DNA of 64,000 bases from Asanoa iriomotensis (GTDB lineage Bacteria > Actinomycetota > Actinomycetes > Mycobacteriales > Micromonosporaceae), in contig NZ_BONC01000009.1 in the NCBI RefSeq assembly GCF_016862515.1, positions 1-64,000 on the forward strand, written 5' to 3'. The number at the start of each line of letters is the position of its first letter. The first letter of the stretch is position 1. The notes under the pieces are model-generated. The model searched no databases. It worked only from the letters and a program-made list of their open reading frames with translations, and was not told the origin of the DNA. Positions 47,601-56,970 of this stretch are shown here, one piece after another. The position numbers and the translations under genes are program-made.

Positions 47601-48203
47601 ATGTCAAGGCCCATGGGTCGGCGTGCGCGCCAGGCGGAGGAGACCAGGCGGGACATCCTGGACGCGGCGTTACGGCTGTTCGCCGAACGGGGCTACGCAG
47701 CCACCGCGATCGCGGACATCGCGGCGGAGGCAGGGGTCGCGGTGCCGACGGTCTACGCGAGCGTCGGTGCCAAGCCCCTGCTCTTGAGGGGTCTCCTGGG
47801 GACCATCGACCTCGAAGCCGGCGTGCCCGAGTTGGCGCGGGCTCTGGGGGCGGCGACCGACCCGCGGGAGGTCCTCCGGCTCGCGGTCCGGATCACCCGG
47901 CAGGTCGCCGAGCGCGGTTCGACCATCATCAAGGTGCTCGCGTCAGCCGCCGGCTCCGAGCCCGACATGGCTCAGACCTACGCGGAAGGCTTGGCCAAAC
48001 ACCGCGCTGGCGCGACGGCTACGGTCGGCCGGGTTGCGGCACTCGGCGCACTGTCAACGGACCTGTCCGAGGCCGACGCGGTCGCCATTTTCACCACGAT
48101 GACCGACACACCGGTGTACGACGCCCTGACCGGCAACGGCTGGTCGTACGACAAATGCGAGACCTGGCTGTTCGACACCCTCGCGGCGCAACTCCTGCGA
48201 TAG
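47601..48203 (+). CDS. TetR-family regulator
   Basis: A 200-residue TetR-type repressor. The helix-turn-helix (about 13-60) reads TRRDILDAALRLFAERGYAATAIADIAAEAGVAVPTVYASVG in two parts. The ligand domain ends with WLFDTLAAQLLR. It is divergent from the membrane-protein gene at 46782-47522 and probably controls it. A TATAGT box at 47571-47576 may be its own promoter. The start could be ATG 47601 or 47613. Confidence 0.9.
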   Translation: MSRPMGRRARQAEETRRDILDAALRLFAERGYAATAIADIAAEAGVAVPTVYASVGAKPLLLRGLLGTIDLEAGVPELARALGAATDPREVLRLAVRITRQVAERGSTIIKVLASAAGSEPDMAQTYAEGLAKHRAGATATVGRVAALGALSTDLSEADAVAIFTTMTDTPVYDALTGNGWSYDKCETWLFDTLAAQLLR

Positions 48204-48444
48204 ACCCTCCGGGTCGATGGCTCGCGATTGGATGGCCATGGATATTGACGCGCTTTAGGTTGATGGGAATCCCTGTGGGATCTGTTCAGGGACACATTGG
48301 ACGCGGCACAGCAACCGCCGAAGCTGGTCCACCGGTTGCCGTCCGACTACCGCGACCGAGCGACTGGGCGACCTCGCGGGCGGTCGCCCGGAACGATGTG
48401 GGACTGACACCGAGCATCGTCCGTACCTCGTTTACGGTGGTGTC

Positions 48445-48981
48445 GTGATTGACCGGTTCGCCTTGGGTAGCGTCGTGCATCGCCGTGAGGTGTTGCACGG
48501 TGATGTGTGGCTCTCGATGCCCGTGCGGGTCATCGCCGACGACGACGTGCTCGCCGTCTGGCTTGCCGAGGGCACGCCGCTCACGTTCCCGCCGCACCCG
48601 TTCGGCCCGCACCCGTGGTCGGACCACACACATTGGACCACCACCGGTGTGCTCCACCTGCACCGCGTCGGCGACGCCCACGCCGTCTGGGGATTCTTCC
48701 GTGGCGACCAACTGGACCACTGGTACGTCAACTTCCAAGCGCCCTACCATCGCACCGGCGACGGGTTCGACACCGTCGACCACGGCGTCGACATGGTCAT
48801 CAGTGAGGACGAATGGCACTGGAAGGACCGGGACGACGTCGCCGAACAGGTCCGCATCGGCCGGCTCACAGCCGTCGAGGCACAAGCGGTCTGGGCCGAG
48901 ACCGAACGTGTGGCCAACGCCCTCGACAACGGCGAACGCTGGTGGCTACCCAGATGGTCCGACTGGCAGCCAGCTGATTGA
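48445..48981 (+). CDS. DUF402 (FomD-like) protein
   Basis: A 178-residue protein of the DUF402 family. Members such as FomD hydrolyse nucleoside di- or cytidylyl phosphonates with divalent metal; others act on nucleoside diphosphates. The acidic metal-binding pattern is visible: WYVNFQAPYHRTGDGFDTVDHGVDMVI (in two parts, about 94-118), then WHWKDRDDVAEQV. Start is GTG. The bases 48204-48444 before it contain no gene I can support. Cytoplasmic. Substrate unknown. Confidence 0.85.
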   Translation: MIDRFALGSVVHRREVLHGDVWLSMPVRVIADDDVLAVWLAEGTPLTFPPHPFGPHPWSDHTHWTTTGVLHLHRVGDAHAVWGFFRGDQLDHWYVNFQAPYHRTGDGFDTVDHGVDMVISEDEWHWKDRDDVAEQVRIGRLTAVEAQAVWAETERVANALDNGERWWLPRWSDWQPAD

Positions 48982-49009
48982 CCTCAGGTTCCGCCGGGTC
49001 TGACGAGGC

Positions 49010-49125
49010 CGTCGTCAGGTCCGGCAGTGGCGGCGGAGCCGAAGCGTCGGCGGGTGGTGGCCGGCGGACGTGGTCGGCGATCAGCCGGCGGGTGATCGTC
49101 GGGTCGAGCAGCGCCTCGCCGGTGG
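49010..49125 (-). pseudogene. Internal remnant of a NarL/LuxR-type response regulator
   Basis: On the minus strand the sequence reads GEALLDPTITRRLIADHVRR followed by a Pro/Ala-rich linker and LPDLT. This is the recognisable junction between receiver and LuxR DNA-binding domains in actinobacterial NarL-type regulators (GEALLxPxxTRRLI). Neither the receiver nor the helix-turn-helix is present. It lies between DUF402 and DUF4253 genes. Confidence 0.65.
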
Positions 49126-49157
49126 CGCCGGACCACGGCTGGCACACTGACGCGTCG

Positions 49158-50018
49158 ATGATCGGGGACACTGTCGCGGTGCGAATCGACCTCGACCGGA
49201 TAGAAGCGGCGTTCGCCGGCACGCCGTTGGCCGGCTTGCCGATCGGGTACGGCCCGTCGGGAACCGTCCTCGTGGCCGGCGTCGAACCTGGACGCCTCCA
49301 CGAGGCCTGGCAGGCCGCGGAGGCGCTGGTGCCGGTCCTCGGGCGCCGGCCCGTCATGGTCACCGACGACTTCGACGACACGATGCGGATCCGGCCCGAG
49401 CCCCAACAGGGTCCGTCGGAGTCGGAGGTGCGCCAATTCGCCGAGGCGGCCCGGGCTTCCGAACCCTGGCTGGCCTACCGCCACTACAGCCAGGACGATC
49501 AGGTCGGCGAGGGCGAGGCCGAGAACTACCTGCGCGGCATGGCGGCCCTGGTGTCGCATGTGGAGTTGCCGACGTCGCGCCAGTCGCTCGAACGGGCGCT
49601 GTACGACCGACTGCTCGCCGACGCCGACCTGCACGCCCGAGCGCTCGGCCGCGTGCGGTTCGTGACGCAGGCCGACTACTGGTTCACGCCGGACAGTGTC
49701 CTCCTCATGTTGGTACCCACCAGCGACGTCCGCGGCGCGGCGTACTGGGTGGACTTCTGGGGTGCGCTCACGCGCGACTATCGCGAGATGCTCGCCGAGG
49801 TGTTGGCGCAATGGCGTGATCGGTGGGACGCCCGCCTGGTCGCTTCGTGGGGCACCATGCTGCAGTTTCAGGTGGGTCGTCGCCCGGCGCCGGGTGACGA
49901 CGCGTGGACCGCGGCCGGCCAGCTCAAGGCGCTCGCCCCGAACCTAGACCTGAGTCGATGGGAGGTCGCCGTCGCCATGACCGCCGGTGACGCCTGGTTC
50001 GTCCACAATCGACCCTGA
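49158..50018 (+). CDS. DUF4253-like protein
   Basis: A protein of about 286 residues, cytoplasmic. The C-terminal 110 residues (LMLVPTSDVRGAAYWVDF, WRDRWDARLVASWGTMLQFQVG) match the DUF4253 domain seen in many actinobacterial proteins of unknown function. The N-terminal part begins with RIDLDRIEAAFAGTPLAGLPIGYGPSG. There is no signal peptide. The ATG at 49158 is the first plausible start downstream of the NarL remnant, but there is no clear ribosome binding site, so the start is tentative. Function unknown. Confidence 0.7.
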   Translation: MIGDTVAVRIDLDRIEAAFAGTPLAGLPIGYGPSGTVLVAGVEPGRLHEAWQAAEALVPVLGRRPVMVTDDFDDTMRIRPEPQQGPSESEVRQFAEAARASEPWLAYRHYSQDDQVGEGEAENYLRGMAALVSHVELPTSRQSLERALYDRLLADADLHARALGRVRFVTQADYWFTPDSVLLMLVPTSDVRGAAYWVDFWGALTRDYREMLAEVLAQWRDRWDARLVASWGTMLQFQVGRRPAPGDDAWTAAGQLKALAPNLDLSRWEVAVAMTAGDAWFVHNRP

Positions 50019-50030
50019 CAAGGGCCCCCT

Positions 50031-51383
50031 TTACCGCGGCGTGACGGGGACCTCGTGGTTGGCCTGGAAGAGCCGGTCGGGATCGACCGCCGCGCGGATG
50101 CGGCACAGCCGGCCCCAGACGTCCGGGTCGAAGCCACGACTCGAGTCGCCGCCGACCTCGTCGTAATTGAGGTACATCCGTCCGCGCGACCACGCGGACA
50201 CGGCGTCGACCGTGCGCTCGCAGTCGGCGATCGTCTGCTTCGCCATGTCGCCGATCAGCACGCCGGCGGCCAGCAGGAGGAACTGGCCGTCGAACCGGGC
50301 GGCGGCGCCGGCGCCGGGCGCGACCCGACCGACCGCGCCGCCGAGCTGGCGGATGTCGATCACGTTGAGGGTGGTGCCGGCGTCGGGTCCCGCGACCTCC
50401 AGCAGCCGGTCGATGGCCTCTGGTGGCAGCCCGTCGAGCAACGCGGACCGCCCGCCGCCGGGGACGGGCTGCTCGGGATCCATGTGCACACGCGCGACGG
50501 CCGGTGCTGGGACGCGGGCGAAGGTGTCGATCTCGGGGTCGAGCGCACGCAGCGAAGCCAGGATCGCCTGCGCGTCGTCGCCGAGCACTGCGCCGTCGAC
50601 GGCGACGAGTTGATGGCCGCGGAAGACCTCGGGCACGTCCGCGATCGGCGGGAACCGCAGCAGCCGGAAACAGGTGGTGGCTGCTTCGGGCGCGGTGACC
50701 GACCAGGGCGCCCAGGCGCTCAGCACCCGGTGGGCGGCCGAGATATCCCAGACCATCATCCCGGCGTACGCGGTCTCGATGGGAAACAGCGTGAACTCGA
50801 CCGCGGTGACGACGCCGAAGTTGGCCGCGTTGCCGCCGCGCAGCGCCCAGAAGAGGTCGGGCTCGTGGTCGGCGTCGGCGCGGACGACGGTGCCGTCCGC
50901 GGTGACCAACTCCACGGCGGTGACGGTGTCGGCCGCGAGGCCGTGCGCGCGGGCGTACCAGCTGAGGCCGCCGCCGAGCAGGTAACCCACGACTCCGGTG
51001 TCGGGGCTCGATCCGTGCAACGCGGCCAGCCCGTGTTCGGCGGCCTTCTCGACGATCGGCAGCCAGACCTCGCCGGCCCGCACCCGGGCGGTGCGGCCGT
51101 GGATCTCGATGCCCTTGAGCGCGGACATCCGCATCAGCACGGTGCGCGACAGGTCGACACCTTCGAGCGGGTGCGCGTTGTGTCCGGTGCCGAGCGGCGC
51201 GACCCGCAGGCCGCCCTCCGCGGCGGCACGGACCACAGCGGCAACCTCGTCGACGGTACGCGGAAAGACCACGGCGGCGGGCCGCACGTCGACGGCGAGT
51301 GCCCAGGTGGTCCGCGCCCGGTCGTATCCCTCGTCGTCCGGCAGGTAGACGCCGCCGCTGGCCACTGTCTTTTCGATACTCAC
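50031..51383 (-). CDS. FAD-dependent oxidase, berberine-bridge/VAO type
   Basis: A 450-residue flavoprotein oxidase of the VAO/BBE-like group. The FAD-binding domain has VRPAAVVFPRTVDEVAAVV, the PLGTGHNAHPLEG loop whose His is the covalent flavin attachment point (about residue 68), and YLLGGGLSWYARAHGLAAD. In bicovalent BBE enzymes that second region has a Cys (GxCxxV); here there is Ser-Trp, so only one covalent link is expected. The berberine-bridge tail motif YLNYDEVGG is present near the C-terminus, followed by DPDRLFQANHEVP. Such enzymes oxidise sugars or secondary metabolites with oxygen. Start is ATG 51383. Confidence 0.9.
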   Translation of the reverse strand: MSIEKTVASGGVYLPDDEGYDRARTTWALAVDVRPAAVVFPRTVDEVAAVVRAAAEGGLRVAPLGTGHNAHPLEGVDLSRTVLMRMSALKGIEIHGRTARVRAGEVWLPIVEKAAEHGLAALHGSSPDTGVVGYLLGGGLSWYARAHGLAADTVTAVELVTADGTVVRADADHEPDLFWALRGGNAANFGVVTAVEFTLFPIETAYAGMMVWDISAAHRVLSAWAPWSVTAPEAATTCFRLLRFPPIADVPEVFRGHQLVAVDGAVLGDDAQAILASLRALDPEIDTFARVPAPAVARVHMDPEQPVPGGGRSALLDGLPPEAIDRLLEVAGPDAGTTLNVIDIRQLGGAVGRVAPGAGAAARFDGQFLLLAAGVLIGDMAKQTIADCERTVDAVSAWSRGRMYLNYDEVGGDSSRGFDPDVWGRLCRIRAAVDPDRLFQANHEVPVTPR

Positions 51384-51409
51384 GTCTCGTACCCCCGTCC
51401 GCGCGTTCT

Positions 51410-51422
51410 TCTCATTGTGAGA
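51410..51422. promoter_or_regulatory. Inverted repeat between the oxidase and oxidoreductase genes
   Basis: TCTCA-TTG-TGAGA is a short perfect inverted repeat 27 bases upstream of the FAD oxidase start. It could be an operator in the 149-base divergent region. No regulator gene is adjacent. Confidence 0.35.
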
Positions 51423-51532
51423 GTAACCAGCGAGCGGCCTTCGTCACGCCGTCGTGACGGGGATCTCGTCGGACCCGACCGTCACAATGGCGTGGTCCCT
51501 CATGACACCCCTGCGCAACAAGGAGCGCTCAC

Positions 51533-52543
51533 ATGCGTTTCGGACTGGTCGGCTACGGGTTCGGCGGCCGCTACTTCCACGCGCCGCTGCTCGCGTCGGC
51601 ACCGGACATCTCTTTCGCCGGCGTGGTGACGCGCTCACCGGACCGCCGGGCCGAGCTCAGGAAGGACCATCCCGACGCCACGGCCTACGACTCGCTGCGG
51701 GCGCTGGCCGCGGACGGCGTCCAGGCCGTCGCGATCTCGACCCCGGCCGACACCCACGCTCCCCTGGCACTCGAGGCGATCGGCCTCGGCATGGCGGTCG
51801 TGGTCGACAAGCCGTTCGCCCTCGACGCGGCCGAGGCCCGCACGGTGATCGAAGCGGCCGAGCAGGCGGGAGTGGCGCTGAGCGTCTACCAGAACCGGCG
51901 CTGGGACTCGGATCTGCTGACCGTGCGGCGCCTGATCGACACCGGCGCGTTGGGCGACGTCAGCCGCTTCGAGTCACGCTTCGAGCGCTTCGCACCGGAC
52001 CCGGGCCCGCCCGCGGCCGGCGGCGGCACCCTGCGCGACTTCGGCGCACACCTGGTGGACCAGGCGTTGCTTCTTTTCGGCCCCGCGGAGCACGTGTACG
52101 CGCGGATGGCTGCCCGGCACACACTCGACGACGACTTCTTCGTCACCATCCGCCACACCGGTGGTGTCGAGTCACAGCTCTGGGGCAGCTGGGTCCAGGG
52201 CGCTCCCGGCCCACGATTCCGCGTCACCGGCACGACGGGCACCTACATCGTCGACGGCGTGGACGGCCAGGAGGACGCCCTCGTCGCCGGCCGCACACCC
52301 GCGACCGAACGCGACCTGTGGGGCACCGAACCGGAGAACCGCTGGGGCCGCGTCTACCGCGGCGGGCCGGGCGAGCCGGTGCCGACGGAACGGGGACGCT
52401 GGGACACGTACTACCCGGCCTTCGCCGCCGCTGTCCGTGGCGAGGCTCCGGTTCCCGTCGATCCCTGTGACGTCCTGCGCAACACCGAGGTTCTGGACGC
52501 CGCTCGGGCCAGCGCCACAACGGGCACCACGATCAGGCTGTGA
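51533..52543 (+). CDS. Gfo/Idh/MocA-family oxidoreductase
   Basis: A 336-residue NAD(P)-dependent sugar or inositol dehydrogenase-like enzyme. The Rossmann domain opens GLVGYGFGGRYFHAPLL, with VVDKPFALDAAEA (about 100-112, containing the catalytic-motif Lys of EKP/DKP type) and SVYQNRRWDSDLLTV. The second domain carries GGTLRDFGAHLVDQALLLFG, with the family's conserved D-x-G-x-H-x-x-D. An AAGGAG site nine bases upstream supports the ATG. It is followed by a terminator and is divergent from the FAD oxidase gene. Substrate unknown. Confidence 0.92.
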   Translation: MRFGLVGYGFGGRYFHAPLLASAPDISFAGVVTRSPDRRAELRKDHPDATAYDSLRALAADGVQAVAISTPADTHAPLALEAIGLGMAVVVDKPFALDAAEARTVIEAAEQAGVALSVYQNRRWDSDLLTVRRLIDTGALGDVSRFESRFERFAPDPGPPAAGGGTLRDFGAHLVDQALLLFGPAEHVYARMAARHTLDDDFFVTIRHTGGVESQLWGSWVQGAPGPRFRVTGTTGTYIVDGVDGQEDALVAGRTPATERDLWGTEPENRWGRVYRGGPGEPVPTERGRWDTYYPAFAAAVRGEAPVPVDPCDVLRNTEVLDAARASATTGTTIRL

Positions 52544-52549
52544 CCCGGC

Positions 52550-52584
52550 CACTCGGGCCGCGTCTGGAATACGCGGCCCGAGTG
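52550..52584. terminator. Terminator after the Gfo/Idh gene
   Basis: Perfect 14-bp inverted repeat (CACTCGGGCCGCGT at 52550-52563, complement at 52571-52584) with a 7-nt loop, between converging genes. Confidence 0.9.
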
Positions 52585-52596
52585 GCGTGGGACTCA

Positions 52597-53079
52597 TTAC
52601 CCGAAACAGCGGTACCAGCCGGTCCACGGTGGCTTGTACGTTTTGCAGTACGGCTCATTGTCCAATCCGTTCCCGTACACGATGAGCGGGTCCGGCTTCA
52701 ACAGGTTCGCGCCACTGAGGAAGCCACCGCCCATCGACGACCAGCCGCTCCACGAAGCGTCGCCGGGGTAACGCTGGTAGATGTGCCACATGGCTTGGTC
52801 ATACCCGATGATGAACGTTTCCTTGCGCCCGTCAGGATGCGTGTAGTCCTGGGATCGGTAAGCACCGCCACACAGCATTCCGCCCCGGTACGCACCGCGG
52901 TAGATGTTGCACATCCCGGCAGCGGTGAAATCCGGTCCTCCGCTTGTCGCGACTTCCGGCCCTGGAGACGGATCCGCTGCCGCGGCGGGCGCCGCGGATA
53001 TCCCGGTGAGCGCGGCGGCCGTCAGCAGAACCGCTGCCAACACCGCAGCAATTCTGGTCCGATGGGTTCGCGGTCTCAT
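52597..53079 (-). CDS. Small secreted protein with one lectin-propeller-like blade
   Basis: A 160-residue secreted protein. The signal peptide (about 1-34) ends AAPAAAA. Four to six Cys follow in the mature part (MCNIYRG, GMLCGG, EPYC, WYRCFG), so disulfides are likely. The core, TFIIGYDQAMWHIYQRYP, then SWSGWSSMGGGF, resembles one blade of the PLL/tectonin lectin propellers (WxxW plus GG). Normal propellers have five to seven such blades; here there is one. It might oligomerise to bind sugar, or be a different fold. ATG 53079 is preceded by GGAGCG. Function unknown. Confidence 0.65.
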   Translation of the reverse strand: MRPRTHRTRIAAVLAAVLLTAAALTGISAAPAAAADPSPGPEVATSGGPDFTAAGMCNIYRGAYRGGMLCGGAYRSQDYTHPDGRKETFIIGYDQAMWHIYQRYPGDASWSGWSSMGGGFLSGANLLKPDPLIVYGNGLDNEPYCKTYKPPWTGWYRCFG

Positions 53080-53350
53080 TCGCAAGTGACGCTCCTGTCC
53101 GTGTGGGTGAGCGGTGACGAATGGTCGGATCGTTCTGCCCCGGCGCGGCGGGAATGTCGCGGCACAGCGCTCGTCAGCTGCAATTAGCCAATTGCCCGTC
53201 GCATCGAAGCTCGTCGGTTGACGATGAGCAAAGCATCGTCGACACATCGCCATCTGTCAACTACTCGACGCGATGCAGATGCCGCGAAACCTTCCTATCA
53301 GTTGACAGCATGGACCCAGTCGTTGGCCGGACGGCGAGCTGGCCTTCCGC

Positions 53351-53776
53351 TCAGGAAAAGAAGGCGTCGATCGGGGCGCGGGCCTCGTCGAACAGTGCCG
53401 GGCCTTCGCGTGGCACCCGCTTCGGGTCGGCGACGCCCGACAGCGCCTCGAACTGGTCGCCCGACAGGGCGAACACCACCCGGCCCAGGCCGGAGCGGTC
53501 GATCGCGTACGAGCACATCGGGCACGGCTCGCAGCTGGTGTACATCGTGGTGCCGGCGACCGTCGACGCGTCGAGCTCGCGGGCCGCCCATCGGGCGAGC
53601 TTGAGTTCCGGGTGCGCGGTGATGTCGCCGTCAGCCGGCACGGTGTTGTGGTCCTCCGCGAGGATCGCACCGTCCGGCCCCACCAGCAGCGAACCGAAGG
53701 GCCGCCCGCCGGCAGCCGGCGCGGCCGCCGCGAGCGCGATGGCGCGGCGCAGATACTGCTCGTCTCGTTGGTCCAC
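53351..53776 (-). CDS. Nucleoside/guanine deaminase-like zinc enzyme
   Basis: A 141-residue deaminase of the cytidine-deaminase superfamily. The zinc and catalytic motifs are intact: THE-like DITAHPELKLARWAA (His and catalytic Glu, HPE, about residues 54-56) and TSCEPCPMCSYAI (PCxxC, about 81-91). The size and sequence are closest to the guanine deaminase/nucleoside deaminase branch (YfhC/TadA-like). It probably deaminates a free base or nucleoside for salvage rather than tRNA, since a main tadA is expected elsewhere. Start is GTG 53776. Confidence 0.9.
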   Translation of the reverse strand: MDQRDEQYLRRAIALAAAAPAAGGRPFGSLLVGPDGAILAEDHNTVPADGDITAHPELKLARWAARELDASTVAGTTMYTSCEPCPMCSYAIDRSGLGRVVFALSGDQFEALSGVADPKRVPREGPALFDEARAPIDAFFS

Positions 53777-53787
53777 GGCGTCAAACC

Positions 53788-56700
53788 TTACCGATCAGCC
53801 AGCGCCGCCAGAAGCTCCTCCGCACGTTGGGCGAACAGGTGGGCCTCGCGTTCGACGGACAGCGCACGCGCCCGCTCGGCCACGGCTCGGACGCTCGCGA
53901 CCGGCTCGCCGCGGGCGTTCATCACCCGGGCCCGCAGCAGGAGCAGCAGGCCCTCGGCATAGCGCTCGCCGTGCGTGTCCAGCAGCGAGTCCGCCCGGTC
54001 GAGCGCGGCGGCGGCCTCGTCCAGCTTGTCGCCCGCGAGCCACATCTCGCCGAGCAGGCCGCACCAGGTGGCCAGGCCGGAGCGCGGCGGTTCGGCCAGG
54101 ACCGCCGAGATGATTCCTTCCGCCTCCAGTGCGGCGCCGGTCGGGTCCTGGCCCGTCACCGCCCGGCCCCAGCACTGTGCCAGCCGCTGGTAGCCGCCGA
54201 AGTAGCCGAACGAGAAGTCGCGATCGACGGCGATCCCGCGGCGCGCGACGCGCAACGCCCACGCCGGATCACCGGCCAGCGCAGCGACGGTGACGGTGAA
54301 CGCGGCCCACACCGTGATCACGTAGGGTTCGTCGCCGATGGCTGACTCGATGGTGTCGAGCAGCGCCCGCGCCGCCGTGACGTCACCGTGCAGCGCGGTC
54401 ATCAACGCGAGCATGACCGGCCCGAGCATCCGCAGGTCGCGCCGGAGCTGGTCGTCCGCACCGTCGGCCAGGACGTCCCGCACCGTGGAGTCGGTGCGGC
54501 TCAGATACCGGTACGCCGCGCCGATGTTGCCGATCTCCCATTGGTGAATGCCCCACGCGTACCGGCCGTACGCCTGGATGATCGGGTCTTGAGACGCCTC
54601 GCCCGACGACAGCAACCGGGCCGCCAACCGGCCCGCACGGTCGAGTTCGATGCCCTGGGCGTGCGCCACCCAGCGGGAGAAGAGAAAGTCGGCGGCGTCC
54701 CGTTCCCGGCCGAGGTGACGGGCCAGCTCCTCGGCCCGCTCGAGCGGTTGCTGTGCCGCGCCGTAATAGCCTTCCCGCATCCCGTCCACGGCGGTCAGCA
54801 GCGCCAGGGCCGACAGTTCGAGCTCCGCCAGACCCGCCGTCCGGGCCAACCGCGACGCCCTCTTCACGTGCCGCGCCGCGGCGTCGCAGGCTCCTTTGGC
54901 GGCGGCGCAACGGCCGGCGCGGATCAGCATGGCCACGGTCCGCCCCGGCTCGGCCAGCGGGCCGGCCGACCACAGGTGATAGGCGAGGCGCTCGACCATC
55001 GTCTCGTCCTGCGCGACCGCGGGTTCGAGGACGTCGCCGATCCGCAGGTGCAGGCGGGCGGCGTGCGGCGGCGACACGGCACCGGCGACCGACTCGCGGA
55101 CCAGATCGTGCGTGAAGCGGTACGAGTACGGGTTTCCGGGCGCCGGCTCGATGAGGGCGAGCCCCTCCAACCGCTCCAGAAGGCCGAGACACGTCGCCAC
55201 ATCGAGCCCGGCGCTGCCGGCCAGCAACGGGATCTCGAACTCGCGTCCGATCAGCGCGGCGATCCGCAACAGGCTCTGTGCCTCGTCGGCCAGAGCGGCC
55301 ACCCGGCCGCGAACGACGTCCTGGACGGTGGCCGGCACCTCGGTGCACACTGCCTCGGCGGCGAGCTGCCGGGACAGCTCCCGGACGAAGAAGGGATTGC
55401 CGCCGGTACGGGCAACGATCTGCTGCGTAACCCGCGAGCTCGGGTGCTGGCCGGTCTCCCGGCGGACCAGCTCGGCGACCTCGGACACCCCGAGCGGCCC
55501 GAGCCGGACCCGGCGGTGCACCGGCAAGCGGCTGGCGGCGGAGAGCACGCGGCTGAGATCCGGCCCGGGCGTCGGTGCACTGGCACGGAACGCGGCGATC
55601 ACGGCTGTGCCGCTCGGCTGCCGCGCGATCAGGTGGCTGAACAGATCGAGCGAGGCAGCGTCGGCCCACTGGAGATCGTCGACCAGCAGCACCACCGGCC
55701 TGCGCAGCGACACCTGGCCGACGATCGCGACAGCCTGCTCGAACAGGTGGAACCGGCCGCCACCCGGCGGCAGCGGCGCCGCGGCGGCGGAAAGTCCGAG
55801 CAGGGGCCCGAGCTCGTTGCCGCGAACCTGTTGCCGCGCCGCCGGCGGCAGCGCGTCGACGACCGCGCCGACTGCCTGCACCCACGGCCACATCGACGGC
55901 GCGACGTCCCCTTCCAGGCACCGTCCCCAGGCGACGAGCGCGCCGCGCCGCTCCGCCTCGGCGGCGATCTCCTCCAGCAGGCGGGTCTTGCCGACCCCCG
56001 GCTCACCCTCCACCAGGCCGAGCCCGGTGGCTCCGCCCAGCGCCGCCTCCACCGTCCGCCGCAGCTTCGCGAGATCCTCGGCCCGGCCGATCAGGTGGCC
56101 GGACACCGAGGCGGAGGCGGACGGACGAGGGTCCGGCGCCTTCTCCAGCACACGCCGGTACGCGGCGACGAGCGCCGGGCCGGGGTCGATGCCCAGCTCC
56201 TCGGCGAGCCGGCTGCGAACCGTCCGCAACAACGACAGCGCTTCGGCCGGTTGACCCGCGTCGGCCAGGGCGTTGGCGAGACTCGCGTGCACAGCCTCGT
56301 GCAGCGGCGCCATCCGGGCGGCGAGGCGCAGCGCATGGAGTACGCGCCCGGGCTGCCCGCACGCCACCGCGAGGTCGGCGGCCGCGACGCACACCTCGAG
56401 GAACTCCGCGTCCAGCGACGCGAAGATCGACATCCCCGTCGGTCCGTGGGCCAGCCCCTCACCGGCGGAGCCGCGCCAGAGCCCGAGCGCGCGGACGTAC
56501 AGGTCGAGCGCCGCGTCGGGCCGCTTCTCGGCGGCGGCGACCTGAGCCGCGCCGACCAGCTCCTGGAACAGGGCGACGTCGAGCCGAGCGGGGTCAGCGG
56601 TGAAGAGGTAGCCGCTGCCGTGGCGGCGCAGGTGCGAGCCGGTCGCGCGCGCGGGCAGCGTGGGCTCGAGCAGGCGACGCAGCGCACCGACGTACTTCTG

Positions 56701-56907
56701 CAGGATGTTCGCCGCCGAGACCGGCACGTCGTCGGCCCAGACCAGGTCGACCAGCGCGCTCATGCTGGTCGGCTTGCCGGCGTTGGCGAGCAGCACCGCC
56801 AGCAGATAGGCCTGCTGCCGGGGTCCCACGTCCAGTTCGACGCCGTCCCGCCAGACCCGCAACGGACCGAGAATCTGCAGACGCAGACTTCCGCCCGTCG
56901 ACGCCAT
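53788..56907 (-). CDS. SARP-type giant regulator (SARP-ATPase-TPR)
   Basis: A protein of about 1039 residues. The N-terminus is an OmpR-type winged helix (about 8-85; LGPLRVWRDGVELDVGPRQQA, LRRLLEP) followed by the bacterial transcriptional activation domain (about 100-240, with GIDPGPAL). An AAA_16-type ATPase follows: Walker A in VEGEPGVGKTRLLEE, Walker B in VVLLVDDLQWADAASLD. The last 450 residues are TPR-like helical repeats. SARP proteins activate secondary-metabolism or specialised gene sets. Start at 56907 follows a GGGGA stretch; longer in-frame starts at 56937 and 56958 are possible. The following LuxR-type gene is only 13-64 bases upstream, so both may be one transcript. Confidence 0.9.
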   Translation of the reverse strand: MASTGGSLRLQILGPLRVWRDGVELDVGPRQQAYLLAVLLANAGKPTSMSALVDLVWADDVPVSAANILQKYVGALRRLLEPTLPARATGSHLRRHGSGYLFTADPARLDVALFQELVGAAQVAAAEKRPDAALDLYVRALGLWRGSAGEGLAHGPTGMSIFASLDAEFLEVCVAAADLAVACGQPGRVLHALRLAARMAPLHEAVHASLANALADAGQPAEALSLLRTVRSRLAEELGIDPGPALVAAYRRVLEKAPDPRPSASASVSGHLIGRAEDLAKLRRTVEAALGGATGLGLVEGEPGVGKTRLLEEIAAEAERRGALVAWGRCLEGDVAPSMWPWVQAVGAVVDALPPAARQQVRGNELGPLLGLSAAAAPLPPGGGRFHLFEQAVAIVGQVSLRRPVVLLVDDLQWADAASLDLFSHLIARQPSGTAVIAAFRASAPTPGPDLSRVLSAASRLPVHRRVRLGPLGVSEVAELVRRETGQHPSSRVTQQIVARTGGNPFFVRELSRQLAAEAVCTEVPATVQDVVRGRVAALADEAQSLLRIAALIGREFEIPLLAGSAGLDVATCLGLLERLEGLALIEPAPGNPYSYRFTHDLVRESVAGAVSPPHAARLHLRIGDVLEPAVAQDETMVERLAYHLWSAGPLAEPGRTVAMLIRAGRCAAAKGACDAAARHVKRASRLARTAGLAELELSALALLTAVDGMREGYYGAAQQPLERAEELARHLGRERDAADFLFSRWVAHAQGIELDRAGRLAARLLSSGEASQDPIIQAYGRYAWGIHQWEIGNIGAAYRYLSRTDSTVRDVLADGADDQLRRDLRMLGPVMLALMTALHGDVTAARALLDTIESAIGDEPYVITVWAAFTVTVAALAGDPAWALRVARRGIAVDRDFSFGYFGGYQRLAQCWGRAVTGQDPTGAALEAEGIISAVLAEPPRSGLATWCGLLGEMWLAGDKLDEAAAALDRADSLLDTHGERYAEGLLLLLRARVMNARGEPVASVRAVAERARALSVEREAHLFAQRAEELLAALADR

Positions 56908-56970
56908 TCCCCGATCGCCCCCCACCTCGTACGCCATCTGTGCCCAGACGGTAGGCAAAGCCGGGCGGCG

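Noticed and set aside
48204-48444. Small minus-strand gene with MLGVSPTSFRATAREV
   Set aside because: It looks helix-turn-helix-like for a few residues only; no ribosome binding site and no continuation into a domain.
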